This document shows positions 1-5,138 of a stretch of DNA of 5,138 nt, in pieces. This DNA comes from an uncultured Ruminococcus sp. Lineage in GTDB: Bacteria > Bacillota > Clostridia > Lachnospirales > Lachnospiraceae. Within the stretch, counting starts at the first letter, position 1; each line of letters starts with the position of its first letter. Position numbers and translations under genes: made by a program. The notes below the pieces were generated by a model. It had not been told where the DNA came from. It saw only the letters and a list, made by a program, of their open reading frames with translations, and did not search any database. The stretch spans positions 1 to 5,138 of the forward strand of contig USKR01000115.1 of NCBI GenBank assembly GCA_900555215.1, read 5' to 3'.

Positions 1-1
1 A

Positions 2-160
2 GTGTGCGGAGGCTTTACGACATTTTCCACATTTTCGCTGGAAGCGTATACCCTGATCGGAAAAGGACACTATGGAATGGCGGCTGCATATATGTGCGCC
101 AGCGTCATTTTCTGCCTGATCGGTGTTATGGGCGGAATGTATGTGTCAGAGCATATTTGA
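2..160 (+). CDS. crcB: CrcB/FluC fluoride channel, C-terminal part (5' cut by window edge)
   Basis: Fluc/CrcB proteins are small inner-membrane channels that work as antiparallel dimers and export fluoride. Only the last 52 residues are present, in the frame starting at base 2; family members are usually about 120-130 residues, so the N-terminal half lies outside the window. The family hallmark GGFTTFSTFSLE is at fragment residues 3-14. In known Fluc structures this third-helix segment carries the pore phenylalanines and the central sodium site. A second hydrophobic helix follows (about residues 26-47, rich in Ala, Met, Ile and Gly), and the protein ends SEHI before TGA. The GTG at base 2 is an internal Val codon, not a start. 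A longer reading frame overlapping it in another frame has no recognisable protein character. No fluoride riboswitch can be judged because the upstream DNA is missing. Confidence 0.93.
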   Translation: MCGGFTTFSTFSLEAYTLIGKGHYGMAAAYMCASVIFCLIGVMGGMYVSEHI

Positions 161-194
161 CGCTTCTGATCAAGGGACAGGGCGTTCTGAATAA

Positions 195-212
195 AAATTT
201 CTTAAGAAATTT
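195..212. repeat. 18-bp perfect AT-rich palindrome
   Basis: AAATTTCTTAAGAAATTT is its own reverse complement over 18 bp. It lies 35 bp after the crcB stop and about 125 bp before the proA start. It has no GC-rich stem and no clear T-tract, so it is a poor intrinsic terminator. It could be a binding site for a dimeric regulator or simply an AT-rich chance palindrome. The role is unknown. Confidence 0.5.
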
Positions 213-247
213 CTATATCAAAACATGTAGCGGCAAGTCCTGAACAA

Positions 248-256
248 TGATACAAT
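248..256 (+). promoter_or_regulatory. Putative extended -10 promoter for proA
   Basis: TGATACAAT matches the extended -10 form TGnTATAAT with one mismatch (TACAAT for TATAAT). No good -35 box is found 16-18 bp upstream, which is tolerated at extended -10 promoters. Transcription would begin near base 263, giving a leader of about 75 nt before the proA start. This is an inference from sequence only. Confidence 0.35.
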
Positions 257-336
257 AGGGGGCAGAATGAGTGCCTGCGCGGAGAAATCATATAGAGACG
301 AAAGACAGTGCAGGACGCAAGAAAGGAGACCAGATA

Positions 337-1587
337 ATGGAATCATATATGCAGATGCTCACAAATTGTGCGAAAAAGGCTGCTGTTGAAGCGGCAAAGA
401 TGGGGACAGCAGATAAGAACCGGGGACTTCTTGCTGTTGCGGATGAACTCATCGCGCAGCAGGAGATGATCCTGGAGGAAAATACAAAAGACCTGGATGC
501 GGCAAAGGAAAAAGGAATCAAGCAGTCGCTCATTGACCGGCTCGCACTGTCAGAGAAACGGATCGCTGATATGGCGGAAGGTCTCAGGCAGATCGCAGCC
601 CTGGACGACCCGGTGGGTGAAGTGCTGTATATGAAGACCAGGCCGAACGGACTGAGGATCGGACAGAAAAGAGTGCCTCTGGGCGTGGTCGGGATCATCT
701 ATGAGTCCCGCCCCAATGTGACGGCGGATGCCTTCGGGCTCTGCTTTAAGACCGGGAATGCGGCGATCCTGCGCGGAGGCAGCGATGCGATCCATTCCAA
801 CCAGGCCATCGTGCGCGCGATCAAATCCGGGCTGCGCAAGGAAAAGCTCTGCCAGGATGTGATACTGCTTGTGGAAGATACGAGCCGCGAGGTGGCTGGT
901 GAGATGATGAAGATGCATGGCGGCATCGACGTGCTGATCCCGCGGGGCGGCGCAGGGCTGATCGCCAATGTGGTGGAGAACAGCACGGTTCCCGTGATCG
1001 AGACCGGAACAGGCAACTGCCATGTCTATGTAGACGCGTCGGCAGATATCCGGATGGCGGCAGACATTGTAGAAAATGCGAAGACTCAGAGGCTTGGCGT
1101 ATGCAACGCATGTGAATCTCTGGTCATCCACAGTGACATCGCGCCGGAGGCGCTTCCGCAGATCGTGGACAGATTAAAGGCCCATGATGTAGAGATCCGG
1201 GGCGATGAGAGAGCGCGGGCGATCAGCGAGGAGATCATCCCAGCCGCAGAAGAGGACTGGGGGACAGAGTATCTGGACGCCATTATCTCGGTGAAGATCG
1301 TGGATACCATAGAAGAGGCGATCGCTCATATTAATAAATACAATACAGGACACTCTGAGTCCATTGTCACAAAGGACTATAACAATGCCCTGAAATTCCA
1401 GGACGAGATCGACGCGGCGGCAGTGTATGTGAATGCGTCCACCAGATTTACGGATGGATTTGAGTTCGGATTTGGCGCGGAGATCGGGATCAGCACCCAG
1501 AAGCTCCACGCAAGAGGGCCTATGGGGCTTACCGCTCTGACCACGACCAAATATGTCATCTTTGGAAACGGGCAGATACGGAAATAG
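337..1587 (+). CDS. proA: Gamma-glutamyl phosphate reductase (glutamate-5-semialdehyde dehydrogenase)
   Basis: ProA catalyses the second step of proline synthesis in the cytoplasm: NADPH-dependent reduction of glutamyl-5-phosphate to glutamate-5-semialdehyde. The start is the ATG at 337, with AGGAG at 324-328 eight bases upstream; an in-frame GTG at 271 would add 22 unrelated residues without a good ribosome site. The product has 416 residues, the normal length for the family. Visible family motifs are NVTADAFG from about residue 127, LRGGSDA around 145-151, ETGTGNCH at 222-229, VCNACES around the expected catalytic Cys256, and the C-terminal [11 protein letters not shown] near 378-387. The fold is that of the aldehyde dehydrogenase superfamily. 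No proB (glutamate 5-kinase) lies on either side, although the two are often adjacent, so it is presumably elsewhere. No terminator is seen between the stop and the next promoter, so some transcripts may run on into yefM-yoeB. Confidence 0.97.
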   Translation: MESYMQMLTNCAKKAAVEAAKMGTADKNRGLLAVADELIAQQEMILEENTKDLDAAKEKGIKQSLIDRLALSEKRIADMAEGLRQIAALDDPVGEVLYMKTRPNGLRIGQKRVPLGVVGIIYESRPNVTADAFGLCFKTGNAAILRGGSDAIHSNQAIVRAIKSGLRKEKLCQDVILLVEDTSREVAGEMMKMHGGIDVLIPRGGAGLIANVVENSTVPVIETGTGNCHVYVDASADIRMAADIVENAKTQRLGVCNACESLVIHSDIAPEALPQIVDRLKAHDVEIRGDERARAISEEIIPAAEEDWGTEYLDAIISVKIVDTIEEAIAHINKYNTGHSESIVTKDYNNALKFQDEIDAAAVYVNASTRFTDGFEFGFGAEIGISTQKLHARGPMGLTALTTTKYVIFGNGQIRK

Positions 1588-1610
1588 AAGATTTACCTGT
1601 TTACAGTATA

Positions 1611-1640
1611 TTGACTGATGAACATTGTATATACTATAAT
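1611..1640 (+). promoter_or_regulatory. Promoter of the yefM-yoeB operon
   Basis: TTGACT (1611-1616) and a perfect TATAAT (1635-1640) are separated by 18 bp, a near-consensus housekeeping promoter. It begins 23 bp after the proA stop. Transcription would begin near 1647, inside the inverted repeat at 1643-1662, which suits autorepression by the antitoxin. An 8-bp palindrome GTATATAC (1627-1634) sits directly before the -10 box. Confidence 0.75.
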
Positions 1641-1642
1641 AT

Positions 1643-1662
1643 AAGTACAGAATACTGTACTT
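1643..1662. promoter_or_regulatory. Palindromic operator of the toxin-antitoxin operon
   Basis: The perfect inverted repeat AAGTACAG - 4 bp - CTGTACTT covers the predicted transcription start and ends just before the ribosome site. YefM-type antitoxins bind palindromes with a TGTACA-like core and repress their own operon, with YoeB acting as co-repressor. The arms here contain GTACAG/CTGTAC, close to that core. Binding is inferred. Confidence 0.6.
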
Positions 1663-1681
1663 GAGAGAGGTGATATCTTTG

Positions 1682-1945
1682 TTGGCAGTAAATTATACAG
1701 AACTTCGCGGGAATATGAAAGAGTGTATGGATAAGGTTTCTGATGATTATGAGACTCTTATCATAACGCGAAAGAAAAACAGGAATATTGTAATGATTTC
1801 TGAAGAAACCTATAATAATATGCTTGAAAATATGCATTTGCTTGGAAATGAAGCAAATTACAGCTGGCTGATGGAGTCAAAGAGACAGCTGGAGAACGGG
1901 CAGGCGAAAGTCAGGGAATTGATTGAGGTCGAAACGGATGAATAA
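1682..1945 (+). CDS. yefM: YefM/Phd-family antitoxin
   Basis: This antitoxin of a type II pair neutralises the YoeB mRNA interferase and represses the operon. The product has 87 residues. The N-terminal part (about 3-55) has the Phd/YefM DNA-binding layout: AVNYTELRGNMKECMDKV, then a strand region ending IITRKKNRNIVMIS, then the helix EETYNNMLENMHLL. The C-terminal third (about 60-87) is charged, with many Glu residues, and is the expected toxin-wrapping tail. The best start is TTG at 1682, eight bases after AGGTGA (1668-1673). TTG at 1679 is the alternative (five-base spacing). The TTG at 1661 lies in the operator and precedes the ribosome site, so it is unlikely. The gene overlaps the toxin gene by 8 nt, which suggests translational coupling. 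Its composition is more AT-rich than proA, as often seen for mobile toxin-antitoxin cassettes. Confidence 0.9.
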   Translation: MAVNYTELRGNMKECMDKVSDDYETLIITRKKNRNIVMISEETYNNMLENMHLLGNEANYSWLMESKRQLENGQAKVRELIEVETDE

Positions 1946-2201
1946 AATATTTACGGTTAATGGCTGGAAAGATTATATTTACTGGCAGACCGAGGACAGA
2001 AGAACTTTGAAGAAAATCAATTTTCTGATTGAAGATATCTGCCGAAATGGAAACTCAGGAATTGGAAAGCCGGAGCCGTTGACCGGAGATCTGTCAGGGT
2101 ACTGGAGCCGGAGGATCAATGATAAAGACAGACTGGTCTATAAAATAGACGAATATAATGTCTATATATTATCGTGCAGATTCCATTATTCCGACAAATA
2201 A
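1938..2201 (+). CDS. yoeB: YoeB-family toxin, ribosome-dependent mRNA interferase
   Basis: YoeB toxins of the RelE superfamily cut mRNA at the ribosomal A site when freed from YefM. The product has 87 residues against 84 in E. coli, with an extra SDK at the end. Landmarks match E. coli YoeB at the same positions: DYIYW at 12-16, KKIN at 25-28, GKPEPL at 43-48 with Glu46, LSGYWSRRI at 52-60, RLVY at 65-68 with Arg65, and CRFHY at 80-84 with His83 and Tyr84. All known catalytic residues (Glu46, Arg65, His83, Tyr84) are therefore present and the toxin looks active. The start is ATG 1938, which overlaps the antitoxin stop; GAGG at 1925-1928 gives nine-base spacing. An upstream in-frame TTG at 1923 would add only five residues and remove that spacing. 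The pair ends at a strong terminator. Confidence 0.95.
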   Translation: MNKIFTVNGWKDYIYWQTEDRRTLKKINFLIEDICRNGNSGIGKPEPLTGDLSGYWSRRINDKDRLVYKIDEYNVYILSCRFHYSDK

Positions 2202-2206
2202 TTATA

Positions 2207-2259
2207 AAAAAGCTCAGGCGGAGCAGCACAATTTTTTCTGCTGCTCCGCCTGAATTTTT
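2207..2259. terminator. Bidirectional intrinsic terminator between convergent operons
   Basis: A perfect 15-bp stem, TCAGGCGGAGCAGCA (2214-2228) with its complement at 2239-2253, encloses a 10-nt loop. On the + strand it is followed by AATTTTT (2253-2259) and ends the yefM-yoeB transcript. On the - strand it is followed by GCTTTTTT (2213-2206) and ends the ABC module transcript. A second arm TGAGCTTTTT (2272-2281) complements AAAAAGCTCA (2207-2216), so an enclosing stem can also form. Confidence 0.92.
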
Positions 2260-2305
2260 AGTCTTTTGCTTTGAGCTTTTTAATGAAAACTTCCAGGTCC
2301 GGTTA

Positions 2306-3251
2306 TTATCGCCCTCCTGCCTGCCACCTGCGGTATATGTGGTAACCTCCCAGGGCGAAGCGTACGCTCAGGACCAGATCTGCGACAGCAGGCGGAACTG
2401 TTCCGGTATATTCAGGAACGAACTGATCAGGAGCAGTCCGATCAGGATGCCCGCCGCGGGGATGCTGCTTTTGAATATTTCAGCCAGCAGCAGGGCGGCG
2501 CAGCTTAACAAGACAGCCGCTGCAAGGCTGATGCCGGTCAGGATGAGCACAGCCTGGCCCATTGTAAGATCCCAGGAGCATCCGGGCAGAGAAACCTGTA
2601 TCTGTGCCTGGCAGCCTTCCGTCCCGTATATGAGAAAGGAAGGGAGCGAGGCAGAGGCAAAGAGAAGGAGTACAGCGCACATGGCAAAGGAGGCAGCGGC
2701 AATTATTTTCGCCAGGAAAGCCGGGCGCCTGCCGAAGCGTGTGCACAGGATGACCTGATCCGTTCTGCGGGAATGCTCATCTGCGGAAACAGGAGGGATA
2801 CAGATTGCCGTCAGGAAAGAGATCATGATGGTAAGGATCACTGTGCTGGACAGGATGGATTTGTAACTCCCGCAGTATTCGTAGATATACGGCGTGGAGA
2901 GGGAATCTTCCTGATCGGAGAGATATGCCTTTTCGTCGTCTGTGAGATTGTGCGCCTCCCAGATCATTTCATTGGTGTCCCGGCGCAGATTATACAGGTG
3001 ATCCGAATCATCCGTGTAGAGAGGCACATCACTCAGATATGCTGTTTCCACGTCAGCCAGAGATCCGGCGCCGCTGTCATCTACAAACTTGTATAATTGA
3101 ATTTGTCGTCAATGCTGATTGTAGTCATAAAAGGCGGCAGCGCAACAGATACCGAGGTCAGGAGCATGAGGGTGAGCGTTACGATCCACACGGATTTTCG
3201 CTGGAGAAGTTTTTTATATTCATATTTTATAAGTGTCCGCAGATTATACAT
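2306..3251 (-). pseudogene. Broken ABC-2 type transporter permease
   Basis: This is the membrane partner of the ATPase encoded just upstream on the same strand. The start ATG (3251-3249) has GGAGGT (3265-3260) eight bases upstream. The first frame gives 56 residues, with a cytoplasmic IKYEYKKLLQRK and a first membrane helix at about 20-41, then stops at TAG (3083-3081). One base missing from the TTT run at 3087-3085 explains this: adding a T joins the protein smoothly to FVDDSGAGSLADVETAY in the next frame. That frame runs to TGA (2370-2368) and holds four more hydrophobic segments, plus ADEHSRRTDQVIL between helices 2 and 3, a feature seen in such permeases. A third frame then gives 21 residues ending GYHIYRRWQAGGR at TAA (2308-2306), which resembles a normal C-terminus of this family. 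The last helix between the two seems deleted. Sequencing error could account for the first lesion but less easily both. The substrate is unknown. Confidence 0.75.
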
Positions 3252-3253
3252 TG

Positions 3254-3982
3254 TCATACACCTCCCTGTTTTGCGATGCTGCCGGACGGCGCGTCATCAA
3301 ACTGTTCCAGATAGAATTCTTCCAGGTTATCACCGATATCTTCCAGGGTTCCGTTAAAGATCAGGCATCCGTCCTTCATGATGAGGATCCGGTCTGCGAT
3401 CATCTCAATATCGGACACAATGTGTGTAGAGAGAAGGACAATGCTCTCCTGACCGAGCTGATCGATCATCTCGCGGAACCGCACCCGTTCTTTTGGGTCA
3501 AGCCCTGCCGTGGGTTCATCCAGCACCAGAAGCTTCGGCCGGTTCAAGAGTGCCTGGGCGATGCCGAGACGCTGTTTCATTCCGCCGGAGTAAGTCTTGA
3601 TCTTTTCCTTTTCGTGCCCGTTAAGCCCTACTAGAGACAATAACTCTTTGGTGCGGCAGCGGGCGTCCTGCCTGCGCAGCCCTTTGAGCGCGGCCATGTA
3701 CATGAGGAAGTCTTCAGCAGTGAAGCCGGGGTAATAGCCGAAATCCTGGGGAAGATAGCCTAGTATGCTGCGGTAGCTTTCCGTAGAGACATCCGTCCTG
3801 CCAAAGGTGACAGTGCCGCTGTCCGGGCGCAGGATCCCGCAGATCATGCGCATCAGGGTCGTTTTCCCGGCGCCGTTTGCTCCGAGCAGGCCGTGGACGC
3901 CTTTTTGCAGTGTGAGCGAGACCCGGTCCACAGCGATCTTATTTTTATAATGTTTGCTTAAGCGGTCAATGTGAAGTTCCAT
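3254..3982 (-). CDS. ABC transporter ATP-binding protein
   Basis: This is the cytoplasmic ATPase of an ABC exporter of the bacitracin/antibiotic-resistance (BcrA-like) type. The product has 242 residues and every nucleotide-binding motif: Walker A GANGAGKTT at 34-42, Q-loop Gln79 in YLPQDFG, signature YSGGMKQR at 131-138, Walker B LLVLDEP at 151-157 with catalytic Glu156, D-loop AGLD, and H-loop His187 in STHIVSD. The ATG at 3982 is chosen because GGAGG (3994-3990) lies seven bases upstream and MELHIDRLSKHY is a typical N-terminus; an in-frame ATG at 4096 would add 38 residues unlike any transporter. The stop overlaps an ATG of the permease gene (ATGA at 3257-3254), so the two were translationally coupled. 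Because the permease is broken, this ATPase may have no partner in its own operon. The exported substrate cannot be told from the ATPase. Confidence 0.95.
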   Translation of the reverse strand: MELHIDRLSKHYKNKIAVDRVSLTLQKGVHGLLGANGAGKTTLMRMICGILRPDSGTVTFGRTDVSTESYRSILGYLPQDFGYYPGFTAEDFLMYMAALKGLRRQDARCRTKELLSLVGLNGHEKEKIKTYSGGMKQRLGIAQALLNRPKLLVLDEPTAGLDPKERVRFREMIDQLGQESIVLLSTHIVSDIEMIADRILIMKDGCLIFNGTLEDIGDNLEEFYLEQFDDAPSGSIAKQGGV

Positions 3983-4083
3983 GTCAATTCCTCCGATTGT
4001 CTGATATATTTCCTGAGTTCCGCTGCGGCTGCGGCTGTGACCAGGATCAGAGACGCAGGGATAGCAGCGGGAATGCTGGCGGA
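3958..4083 (-). pseudogene. Possible remnant of a membrane-protein gene upstream of the ATPase
   Basis: In this frame 41 codons are open after a TGA at 4086-4084 and end in TAA (3960-3958), inside the first codons of the ATPase gene. The translation has a helix-like hydrophobic stretch (IPAAIPASLILVTAAAAA) followed by a basic tail ELRKYIRQSEEL, which is how the C-terminus of a membrane protein with a cytoplasmic tail would look. No start codon or ribosome site is present. The base composition matches the coding DNA on one side and changes sharply to AT-rich DNA beyond about 4087. I infer the 3' end of a truncated partner gene of the ABC operon. It could also be an untranslated leader that is open by chance. 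Confidence 0.35.
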
Positions 4084-4117
4084 TCAGATAATGCATATTT
4101 ATCGGAAATAGTAAATA

Positions 4118-4146
4118 AATATAAAATAAGCTTGCATAATATACAA
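4118..4146 (-). promoter_or_regulatory. Candidate promoter for the ABC module
   Basis: On the - strand TTGTAT (4146-4141) and TATATT (4123-4118) are 17 bp apart. It faces the ATPase gene and its -35 box lies in the left arm of the palindrome at 4131-4168. The whole region is very AT-rich, so chance matches are likely. Confidence 0.3.
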
Positions 4147-4168
4147 AAAAGATGTATTATTATGCAAG
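4131..4168. promoter_or_regulatory. Paired ARG-box-like palindromes (putative ArgR operator)
   Basis: TGTATTATTATGCA (4153-4166) fits the symmetric ARG-box core TGnATwwwwATnCA exactly. A second, slightly short copy TGCATAATATACA (4133-4145) has the same ends with one base fewer in the middle. Their centres are about 20.5 bp apart, close to the 21-bp spacing typical of paired ARG boxes bound by one ArgR hexamer. The two are also nearly mirror images, forming an imperfect inverted repeat with one unpaired base. Position in front of argC supports the assignment; binding is inferred. Confidence 0.55.
4132..4160 (+). promoter_or_regulatory. Candidate promoter for argC inside the ARG-box pair
   Basis: TTGCAT (4132-4137) and TATTAT (4155-4160) are 17 bp apart. 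The -35 box falls in the left palindrome and the -10 box in the right one, so ArgR bound there would block RNA polymerase. The leader would be about 118 nt. A competing -10 candidate is TATAAT at 4233-4238, which has no good -35 box. Confidence 0.35.
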
Positions 4169-4284
4169 TGTAAGTGTTAAATATTTTGTGAAATACTTTA
4201 CTTACCATGAAATGAGGTATATCATAAGAAACTATAATACATAATTTACATGCAGGACAGTGATGCCGGAAAGGACAGAAGATC

Positions 4285-5138
4285 ATGATTAAAGTGGGAA
4301 TTATCGGAGCTACAGGCTATGCAGGCGGCGAGCTCGTAAGGATATTATCAGGACATAAAGATGCAGAGATCAAATGGTACGGCTCCCGGAGCTATATCGA
4401 TCAGAAATACGCAGATGTATACAGGAATATGTTTCAGATCGTGGACGCGGTCTGCATGGACGACAATATGGAGGAACTTGCCTCTCAGGTGGATGTGATC
4501 TTTACCGCAACCCCCCAGGGACTGTGCGCTTCCCTTGTGAACGAGGAGATCCTCTCCAAGACAAAGATCATCGACCTGAGCGCGGATTTCCGCCTGAAGG
4601 ATGTGAAGGTATATGAAGAGTGGTACAAGATCGAGCACAAGGCTCCCCGGTTCCTTGAGGAAGCAGTGTACGGACTGTGCGAGGTGAACCGGGAGAGCGT
4701 AAGGAACGCAAGGCTGGTGGCGAACCCGGGATGTTATACTACCTGTTCCATCCTGACAGCGTATCCTCTTGCAAAAGAAGGGCTGATCGACATGAGCACT
4801 CTGATCATTGACGCCAAATCCGGCACATCCGGCGCGGGGCGCGGGGCAAAGGTCCCGAATCTATTCTGCGAAGTCAATGAGAATATCAAGGCATACGGCG
4901 TGGCTTCCCACCGCCATACCCCGGAGATCGAAGAACAGCTCGGGTATGCGGCGGGGGAACAGGTGACCTTAAGTTTCACGCCTCACCTGGTGCCGATGAA
5001 CCGCGGCATCCTTGCCACAGAGTATGCAAAGCTTACGAAGGATGTGAGCTGGGAGGACGTGAAAGCGGTCTATGATAAATACTATGGTGATGAAAAATTC
5101 ATCCGCGTGCTGGACAAAGACGTCTGCCCGGAGACTAA
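4285..5138 (+). CDS. argC: N-acetyl-gamma-glutamyl-phosphate reductase (3' cut by window edge)
   Basis: ArgC carries out the third step of arginine synthesis in the cytoplasm: NADPH-dependent reduction of N-acetylglutamyl-5-phosphate to N-acetylglutamate semialdehyde. The ATG at 4285 follows AAAGGA (4270-4275) by nine bases. 284 complete codons are present with no stop; the family is usually near 345 residues, so roughly 60 are missing. The N-terminal NADP-binding loop is GATGYAGGE at 8-16. The catalytic cysteine is Cys150 in NPGCYTT, the SGTSGAGRGAK motif follows, and His209-Arg-His211-Thr-Pro-Glu matches the motif holding the catalytic histidine. PHLVPMNRGIL comes later, and the visible end CPET is typical shortly before the C-terminal part. 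In many Clostridia argC heads an argCJBD operon, which may continue beyond the window. The upstream ARG-box-like pair suggests ArgR control. Confidence 0.97.
   Translation, partial: MIKVGIIGATGYAGGELVRILSGHKDAEIKWYGSRSYIDQKYADVYRNMFQIVDAVCMDDNMEELASQVDVIFTATPQGLCASLVNEEILSKTKIIDLSADFRLKDVKVYEEWYKIEHKAPRFLEEAVYGLCEVNRESVRNARLVANPGCYTTCSILTAYPLAKEGLIDMSTLIIDAKSGTSGAGRGAKVPNLFCEVNENIKAYGVASHRHTPEIEEQLGYAAGEQVTLSFTPHLVPMNRGILATEYAKLTKDVSWEDVKAVYDKYYGDEKFIRVLDKDVCPET

Larger units (their letters stand above)
3983..4284. other. Divergent intergenic region between the ABC module and argC
   Basis: These 302 bp hold no intact gene. The part next to the ATPase (to about 4083) is moderately GC-rich and contains the suspected gene remnant. 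From about 4087 to 4250 the DNA is strongly AT-rich and holds the palindrome pair and the candidate promoters. The argC ribosome site AAAGGA lies at 4270-4275. An open minus-strand frame over 4047-4286 codes a low-complexity product and is not a credible gene. Confidence 0.7.

Noticed and set aside
4..243. Open reading frame of 79 codons overlapping the crcB tail
   Set aside because: The product has no family character, while the frame one base away gives the unmistakable FluC motif and a hydrophobic helix.
267..389. 40-codon ORF with a GGGGG ribosome-site-like stretch, overlapping the proA start; a possible leader peptide
   Set aside because: It would start only about 4 nt after the predicted transcription start, runs into proA out of frame, and shows no run of Pro codons or attenuator hairpin. 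The proA ribosome site lies inside it and explains the purine-rich DNA.
550..1131. Long open frames on the minus strand across proA
   Set aside because: They are shadows of the biased codon use of proA; their translations lack recognisable motifs and usual ribosome sites.
2174..2758. Plus-strand ORF of 194 codons across the permease region
   Set aside because: It begins inside yoeB, crosses the terminator hairpin, and its product is basic and low-complexity. The minus strand encodes clear membrane helices there.
3081..3095. Programmed -1 frameshift in the permease gene
   Set aside because: The bases do not form an X XXY YYZ slippery heptamer and no downstream stimulatory hairpin was evident; a lost base is simpler.
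4131..4168. The imperfect inverted repeat as an intrinsic terminator
   Set aside because: The stem is AT-rich with no T-tract after it, and no gene ends nearby on either strand; an operator fits better.
4047..4286. 79-codon minus-strand ORF upstream of the ATPase
   Set aside because: It lies in AT-rich regulatory DNA, starts over the argC ribosome site, and its product shows no family features.
1..5138. CRISPR array, tRNA, rRNA or transposase
   Set aside because: No regularly spaced repeats, no tRNA-like cloverleaf or rRNA motif, and no transposase sequence were seen on either strand.

Overview
The window looks like ordinary chromosomal DNA from a Clostridia-type Bacillota, most likely a gut Lachnospiraceae relative. 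This rests on the style of the proteins, strong AGGAG-type ribosome binding sites, AT-rich intergenic DNA between moderately GC-rich genes, and a TTG-initiated antitoxin. The genus cannot be fixed from sequence reading alone.

Layout from left to right: (1) the last 52 codons of a CrcB/FluC fluoride channel (+), cut by the window edge; (2) a gap with an 18-bp perfect palindrome and an extended -10 promoter, then a complete proA (+) with no proB beside it; (3) a YefM-YoeB type II toxin-antitoxin pair (+) with its own promoter and a palindromic operator, ending in a terminator that works in both directions; (4) on the minus strand, reading towards that terminator, a two-gene ABC exporter module whose ATPase is intact but whose permease is broken by a one-base frameshift and an apparent deletion near the 3' end; (5) a sharp composition boundary and an AT-rich divergent regulatory region holding a pair of ARG-box-like palindromes about 21 bp apart; (6) the first 284 codons of argC (+), cut by the window edge.

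How the parts relate: ProA and ArgC both reduce an acyl phosphate made from glutamate, on the proline and arginine routes respectively. The paired palindrome in front of argC fits ArgR control of an arginine operon that probably continues beyond the window. The toxin-antitoxin cassette is a self-regulated unit between proA and the convergent terminator, and it is visibly more AT-rich than proA. The ABC module appears to be decaying: a possible remnant of a further membrane-protein gene lies upstream of the ATPase, and the permease cannot be translated as one protein.

I found no wholly new biological system. The points most worth a second look are the broken permease behind an intact ATPase, the paired ARG-box-like site overlapping divergent promoters, the truncated reading frame upstream of the ATPase, and the operator architecture of the toxin-antitoxin pair.
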